Shown piece by piece: positions 40,354-42,476 of a stretch of 42,476 nt of DNA. Position 1 is the stretch's first letter, and each line of letters begins with the position of its first letter. The position numbers and the translations under genes were made by a program. Under the pieces are notes generated by a model. That model saw only the letters and a program-made list of their open reading frames with translations. It was not told where the DNA came from and did no database searches. This stretch comes from Bacteroidota bacterium (GTDB taxonomy: Bacteria; Bacteroidota; Bacteroidia; Bacteroidales; Prolixibacteraceae), in assembly GCA_023412195.1 (NCBI GenBank), contig JAEYNZ010000086.1, forward strand, positions 1-42,476, in the 5' to 3' direction.

Positions 40354-41373
40354 TCAGTCTGTGAGTATTGATATCTCACCTGCCATCAGGCTGTCGGTAA
40401 CATGGGTCACTGTTTCTGCACCTACACCTGGCTTAATGATTGCATACCGGTGCTTACCTTCTTCATCATCCACCCATGTATTGCTTCCATCAGGTGCCAC
40501 TATGCACTCGCCCTTTATAAATGAGAATTGGCTTTGGGCAGAGGGTAAAAGCTGCAGCACCGCAAGCTGGTCCCAGCTCTGCCGGCCTGCAAAACCGTTG
40601 TACAGTTCATAACCCCGGTATACAGGATGCTGTGGATCCATTTTTTCTTTTAACCAGCTTCCACCTGTAATAACAAGATTGCCTAATTCCCATCCAATAA
40701 ATGTCGCCGTCTTGTTCCAATTATTAACACAGTAAACAGTGGATTCAGGATCAGGCCGGTAAAAATTGGCCTCCTTACCTTGTGGGTATTGTCCTCCCAT
40801 ACAAATCCATTCTTTAATTTTTTTATGACTCAGTTCTTTACCGTTAAGCTTCGATATACCATCTGGTTCCGATTTAAGCAAGCCCTGAAAGCTGCTCAAA
40901 TGACCTACTGTAACCACATACACCGATTCATAGGGGTGCTGTGACAGAATACTCCGGTACAGTTCAACGGCATCTTCTGCATCTTCCCATGAATTCATGG
41001 ATGAAGGAAATTCTTCTGCAATCTGTTTGGTATAACGTGAATGATGCTTCAGTTCAGGCTGGTTTTTCAGGAACCCTACCCGTAGGTCAGGTAGTCCGTA
41101 AAAGGTATTTAATGCTGCCGCACACACCGGGGCATAGGGATCATCGCTGGTGACAACAATCCCCAGCAGCTCAATTTTACCAGCATGGTGCAGGTTATAC
41201 AGCATTGCCAGTGCACCCACATCGTCAACATCAGAGTCAAGATCGGTGTCGAAGATTACTTTAGGAGGATGTGAGAGGTCAGAAACATTTGATGGCGCAT
41301 TGCAACCACAGATTACCAGCAATGTAAGTAAAACAGAAGCTATATGGAAAACGGAAATGGATTTAAGGTTCAT
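40354..41373 (-). CDS. Lipoprotein nucleoside hydrolase
   Basis: A 339-residue IunH-type protein. The calcium-binding N-terminal motif is FDTDLDSDVDD (41-51). GVVTSDD-like GIVVTSDDPYAPVCAA follows, and the C-terminal SWDQLAVLQ carries the usual late ligand. Cytosolic family members hydrolyse nucleosides to base and ribose. Here a lipoprotein signal precedes the fold (LVICGC, Cys24), implying activity on extracellular or periplasmic nucleosides or a related glycoside. It is convergent with the VOC gene. Confidence 0.9.
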   Translation of the reverse strand: MNLKSISVFHIASVLLTLLVICGCNAPSNVSDLSHPPKVIFDTDLDSDVDDVGALAMLYNLHHAGKIELLGIVVTSDDPYAPVCAAALNTFYGLPDLRVGFLKNQPELKHHSRYTKQIAEEFPSSMNSWEDAEDAVELYRSILSQHPYESVYVVTVGHLSSFQGLLKSEPDGISKLNGKELSHKKIKEWICMGGQYPQGKEANFYRPDPESTVYCVNNWNKTATFIGWELGNLVITGGSWLKEKMDPQHPVYRGYELYNGFAGRQSWDQLAVLQLLPSAQSQFSFIKGECIVAPDGSNTWVDDEEGKHRYAIIKPGVGAETVTHVTDSLMAGEISILTD

Positions 41374-41894
41374 TTTTTTAGCAGCTAAAATAAAGGAATT
41401 TTATAAATATGGAAATTACAGAGAATCATTCTGCACCTTCAGCGGGTTTAAGATTGTGGGAAGAAAACATTTGATTAACCCCCCTGTCACCTATCAAATG
41501 ATTATATTAGAAATAGGTCCGTGTAAACCGGTAGGTTAAACTTGTCGAAAATATAAAATTGATGCTATAAATTGGATAAATTTCAATCAGCCGCGATTCT
41601 TAGTTTATGTTATCAAATAAATATCTTTTAAAATCAAAGCTAACATTGTTGATTGATGAATTGCTGCAGGATAATATTTCTTGAAGCAGTTATTGTATTT
41701 TATTAAAAATTCAAAAAATATTTTTTGCAATGTATTACAATAATTGTTGATTTATGTTGTAATACGATACAAAAATACAATTGGGTGTTTTGAGAAAACT
41801 TCAGGATTCAGACAACCGGGCCGAAACCCTTATTTATGATAGTTCAGGTGGCCATTATTACCAGGTTTGAAAACGATTTTATTCTGTGTCTGGT
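41374..41894. other. Gene-free AT-rich stretch with one dyad
   Basis: About 520 bases without a supported gene. The only structure I see is an inverted pair GTATTACAA (41732-41740) and TTGTAATAC (41757-41765) around a 16-base spacer. The stretch lies upstream of the nucleoside hydrolase and downstream of the truncated carboxypeptidase, so it may include sequence left when that gene was deleted. Confidence 0.5.
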
Positions 41895-42332
41895 TTATTG
41901 GCAATTAAGTATCTGAACATTTCCTGATACAAAGTTAACTCCCAGACCCGCAATTCCTTCTGCTTCTTGTCCATGCACTGGTCCAACGAAAAAAATGACT
42001 GGTTTGGACTTTTTAGATTTTTTTGCATAATAAGCAGGGTTTCTTGCTCCAATGGCTGAATTGTAATTTGCCTGCGAAGGAAAGTTCTCTTTCTCTCCAT
42101 AATAAACTGCATAAACAGGCATACCCCCGGGTGAAGTGCATATTGTTTCAATATTCCCAACCTGAACATGCTCAAGTTCCTTATCAATATCATTTAATTT
42201 TGATTTATAAAACTCCGGAATGTTTTGGTTGTTGGGAGGGTCGCCTGCTTCAACTGAAATTTGAGAATAGGTGTCCAAATTACACAGCATGAGAAACGTT
42301 AACCATAAGAATCCAAAATGTCTGTATTTCAT
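41895..42332 (-). pseudogene. Truncated M14-like zinc carboxypeptidase
   Basis: A 145-residue frame with a signal peptide (MKYRHFGFLWLTFLMLCNLDTYSQ) and the start of a Bacteroidota M14-family protein: TSPGGMPVYAVYYGEKENF, NSAIGARNPAYY and PVIFFVGPVHGQEAEGIAGL. HGQE (120-123) supplies the first two zinc ligands (HxxE). After GL the sequence diverges (GVNFVSGNVQILNCQ) and stops; the rest of the catalytic domain, including the third ligand and the catalytic Glu, is missing from the downstream 500 bases. Family proteins are several hundred residues longer. A second overlapping frame is a shadow. It is read as a decayed gene. Confidence 0.7.
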
Positions 42333-42380
42333 ACTTTGTGACTTTTATTATTATTTAATCATTAGTGTCCGGTTAATATT

Positions 42381-42476
42381 TGAGATTTCTCCCTACGGTC
42401 GAAATGACTGGGTTTTCAGAGCTATTTTTTTGGGAGGGGCAGGTTGGCGGCGAAGCCGTCAACCTACCCCTTCCAA
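42381..42476. repeat. Hairpin repeat element, copy 2
   Basis: Arms 42430-42451 and 42455-42476 pair over 22 bp with one mismatch and two G-T wobbles around loop GAA (core GGCGGCGAAGCCGTC), ending at the window edge. The 28-bp flank at 42381-42408, read on the minus strand, matches the flank of the copy at 29861-29951 at 24 positions. It is the inverted orientation of that copy. Confidence 0.85.

Noticed and set aside
41879..42193. 104-codon second frame over the carboxypeptidase remnant
   Set aside because: It lacks similarity; the other frame holds the signal peptide and HGQE motif. It could hold a frameshifted tail, but I see no M14 sequence in it.

Overview
The window comes from a Bacteroidota chromosome, most probably a polysaccharide-degrading member of the Bacteroidales or a relative. 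Support: a SusC/SusD pair, lipoproteins with SusD-type signals, Bacteroidota promoters (TTTG and TAnnTTTG), AT-rich translation starts, and the purM-prfA-pyrF order I recall from Bacteroidota. No species call is possible from sequence reading alone.

Layout. 1-1052: a cut-off transposase-type ORF and two minus-strand tRNAs (CAT, probably Ile2; and Phe-GAA), each with a terminator. 1196-3313: an M16 peptidase and a class I O-methyltransferase separated by 55-bp tandem repeats. 3755-17124: a carbohydrate locus. On the minus strand, a URO-D-fold protein, two DUF6807/PmoA-like proteins and a TAT-exported Gfo/Idh/MocA oxidoreductase form one probable operon (16083 to 11395). A terminator follows, then susC-susD (11074 to 6031), then a lipoprotein oxidoreductase (5161 to 3755). 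A divergent AraC regulator (16213-17124) is the likely local switch.

17138-33254: further sugar-related genes: GH16, a small predicted envelope protein, a GH2 enzyme with an inserted LamG domain, GH9, a GH30-like protein lacking an evident nucleophile, and a third Gfo/Idh/MocA oxidoreductase. Between them lie an MNT nucleotidyltransferase with a truncated HEPN partner, a collagen-like lipoprotein, an MTA/SAH nucleosidase and a TAT-exported sulfide:quinone-type oxidoreductase. 33356-38981: housekeeping genes pyrF, prfA and purM, with a DUF433 gene and a nonsense-mutated DUF2442 gene lodged between prfA and pyrF, then an acyl-CoA synthetase. 39148-42476: an HD hydrolase, a VOC protein, a lipoprotein nucleoside hydrolase, a truncated M14-like carboxypeptidase and a long palindromic repeat.

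How it may work together: the SusCD pair would import glycans trimmed outside the cell by some of the GH2/GH9/GH16/GH30-type enzymes. Three exported Gfo/Idh/MocA proteins, two DUF6807 proteins and the URO-D-like protein suggest that part of the sugar chemistry is redox or group-transfer chemistry rather than plain hydrolysis. That gene set is the best candidate here for an undescribed system; the chemistry is inference. Intergenic DNA is rich in repeats: 55-, 32-, 16- and 11-bp tandem repeats, nested inverted repeats, and two copies of a hairpin-plus-flank element.
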